Shown: piece by piece, positions 14,373 through 14,894 of the stretch
Position numbering within the stretch: the first letter of the stretch is position 1
How the letters are laid out: each line of letters begins with the position of its first letter
Source: CALZJC01 sp041574955
GTDB lineage: Bacteria > Acidobacteriota > Thermoanaerobaculia > Multivoradales > JAHEKO01
Assembly: GCA_041574955.1 (NCBI GenBank)
Contig: JBFGNS010000108.1
Location: 1-14,894 of the forward strand
DNA length: 14,894 bases
Direction of reading: 5' to 3'
Notes under the pieces: generated by a model
What the model saw: the letters and a program-made list of their open reading frames with translations, nothing else
What the model was told of the DNA's origin: nothing
Database searches by the model: none
Made by a program: the position numbers and the translations under genes

Positions 14373-14389
14373 GGCCGCACGGTGCGGCC
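14373..14389 (-). other. Perfect hairpin before the ABC ATPase gene
   Basis: GGCCGCA (14373-14379) and TGCGGCC (14383-14389) form a 7-bp perfect stem with a 3-nt loop. It lies in the 49-base gap after the membrane protein gene, a few bases before the SD of the ATPase gene. It may slow ribosomes or RNases, or protect the 5' end of a processed ATPase-fusion mRNA; no T run follows. Confidence 0.4.
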
Positions 14390-14402
14390 GAGCGTGCGTT
14401 GG

Positions 14403-14894
14403 TCAGGTCGAGCGGTGGCGGCGCGACGCCGCGGCGACCAGCGCCGCCCCCGCCAGCAGCAGCCAGGCGAGCCAGGCCGCGGTCCAGCGTGCCGCCGGGT
14501 AGGCGCCCCAGTCGGCGATCTGGGAGACCACCGGCTGGCCGATCGTCGACAGCAGGCCGAACGGTCCGACCAGCAGACCGCCGAGCAGCCGGCGCGCGGC
14601 GTCGAGCTGCCACGCCTGGAGCACGCTGGCCAGCGCCGCCACGCCGCCGACCGTGCCCCACAGCCACAGCGCCGGGCGGCGGCTGCCGACCACCGCGATC
14701 GACACCAGCAGGTAGACGAGCGCCGGGCCGGCCAACAGATCGAGCCAGAACAGGGCGCCGAAGCGCGCCACCAGCTCGCCGTGGCCGGCCAGCGCAATGG
14801 TGATCCCGGCCACCGTCATCAGCAGCAGGATGATGGCGATCAGGGCACCGAGCCCGACGGCAGTGCGCAGCAGATCGTGGCGCCGACGGCCGAC
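14403..14894 (-). CDS. Multi-pass membrane protein, N-terminus beyond the window
   Basis: The frame is open from the right edge to TGA at 14405-14403 (163 codons). An internal ATG at 14819 exists but would cut the first membrane segment, so the true start probably lies beyond the edge; the visible beginning VGRRRHDLLRTAVGLGALIAIILLL looks like a basic N-terminus plus first helix. Four or five hydrophobic segments can be seen (about residues 14-34, 48-69, 76-93, 103-119 and 139-156), and the C-terminus is basic (SRRHRST), hence probably cytoplasmic. No enzyme motif or family was recognised. It is the first visible gene of the leftward array and lies 49 nt before the ABC ATPase gene, so it may be an accessory membrane subunit of that transporter or only a co-transcribed protein. 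Confidence 0.7.
   Translation of the reverse strand, partial: VGRRRHDLLRTAVGLGALIAIILLLMTVAGITIALAGHGELVARFGALFWLDLLAGPALVYLLVSIAVVGSRRPALWLWGTVGGVAALASVLQAWQLDAARRLLGGLLVGPFGLLSTIGQPVVSQIADWGAYPAARWTAAWLAWLLLAGAALVAAASRRHRST

Noticed and set aside
14354..14797. In-frame N-terminal extension of the ABC ATPase up to 14797
   Set aside because: The extension overlaps the membrane protein gene, has no ABC sequence, and a good SD precedes ATG 14353.

Overview
The window is a very GC-rich (roughly 70% by eye) bacterial chromosome segment with short intergenic gaps and mostly good Shine-Dalgarno (SD) sites. The gene mix includes a GAF-GAF-SpoIIE phosphatase, a WD(40)/PQQ-like propeller protein beginning DWPQWRGP, a permease fused to an M1 peptidase, and intergenic repeats of the CCTGAGCGAAGC type. 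It recalls Acidobacteriota or a neighbouring Gram-negative phylum. A signal-peptide beta-barrel protein supports a double membrane. The phylum is an inference; no rRNA or other marker is present.

Left part (1-4264). A partial RsbU-like phosphatase gene runs leftward off the window. A structured spacer, with an intrinsic terminator on the minus strand, separates it from two rightward genes: an AhpD/carboxymuconolactone-decarboxylase-like protein and a secreted beta-propeller. A small probable outer-membrane beta-barrel gene follows, convergent with the next gene.

Middle (4265-7274). A leftward gene for an exported coiled-coil protein diverges from a CNT-type (NupC-like) nucleoside transporter. 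Beyond the transporter lie about 660 bases without a gene. They hold an 8-bp tandem repeat, two 33-bp REP-like repeats in the same orientation, and between these an element with a perfect 28-bp inverted repeat.

Right part (7275-14894). Five genes run leftward in one tight array. In transcription order they are a partial multi-pass membrane protein, an ABC ATPase, a 1188-residue fusion of two ABC-2 permease halves with a periplasmic M1 zinc peptidase, a leucine-dehydrogenase-like amino acid dehydrogenase, and a group II PLP-dependent amino acid decarboxylase. The ATPase and fusion genes overlap by ATGA and very probably form one transporter-peptidase complex. The two amino acid enzymes downstream suggest, as inference only, that amino acids released or moved by the complex are then deaminated or decarboxylated. 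This array is the most interesting system in the window.

I saw no tRNA, rRNA, CRISPR array, transposase, phage gene or replication origin.
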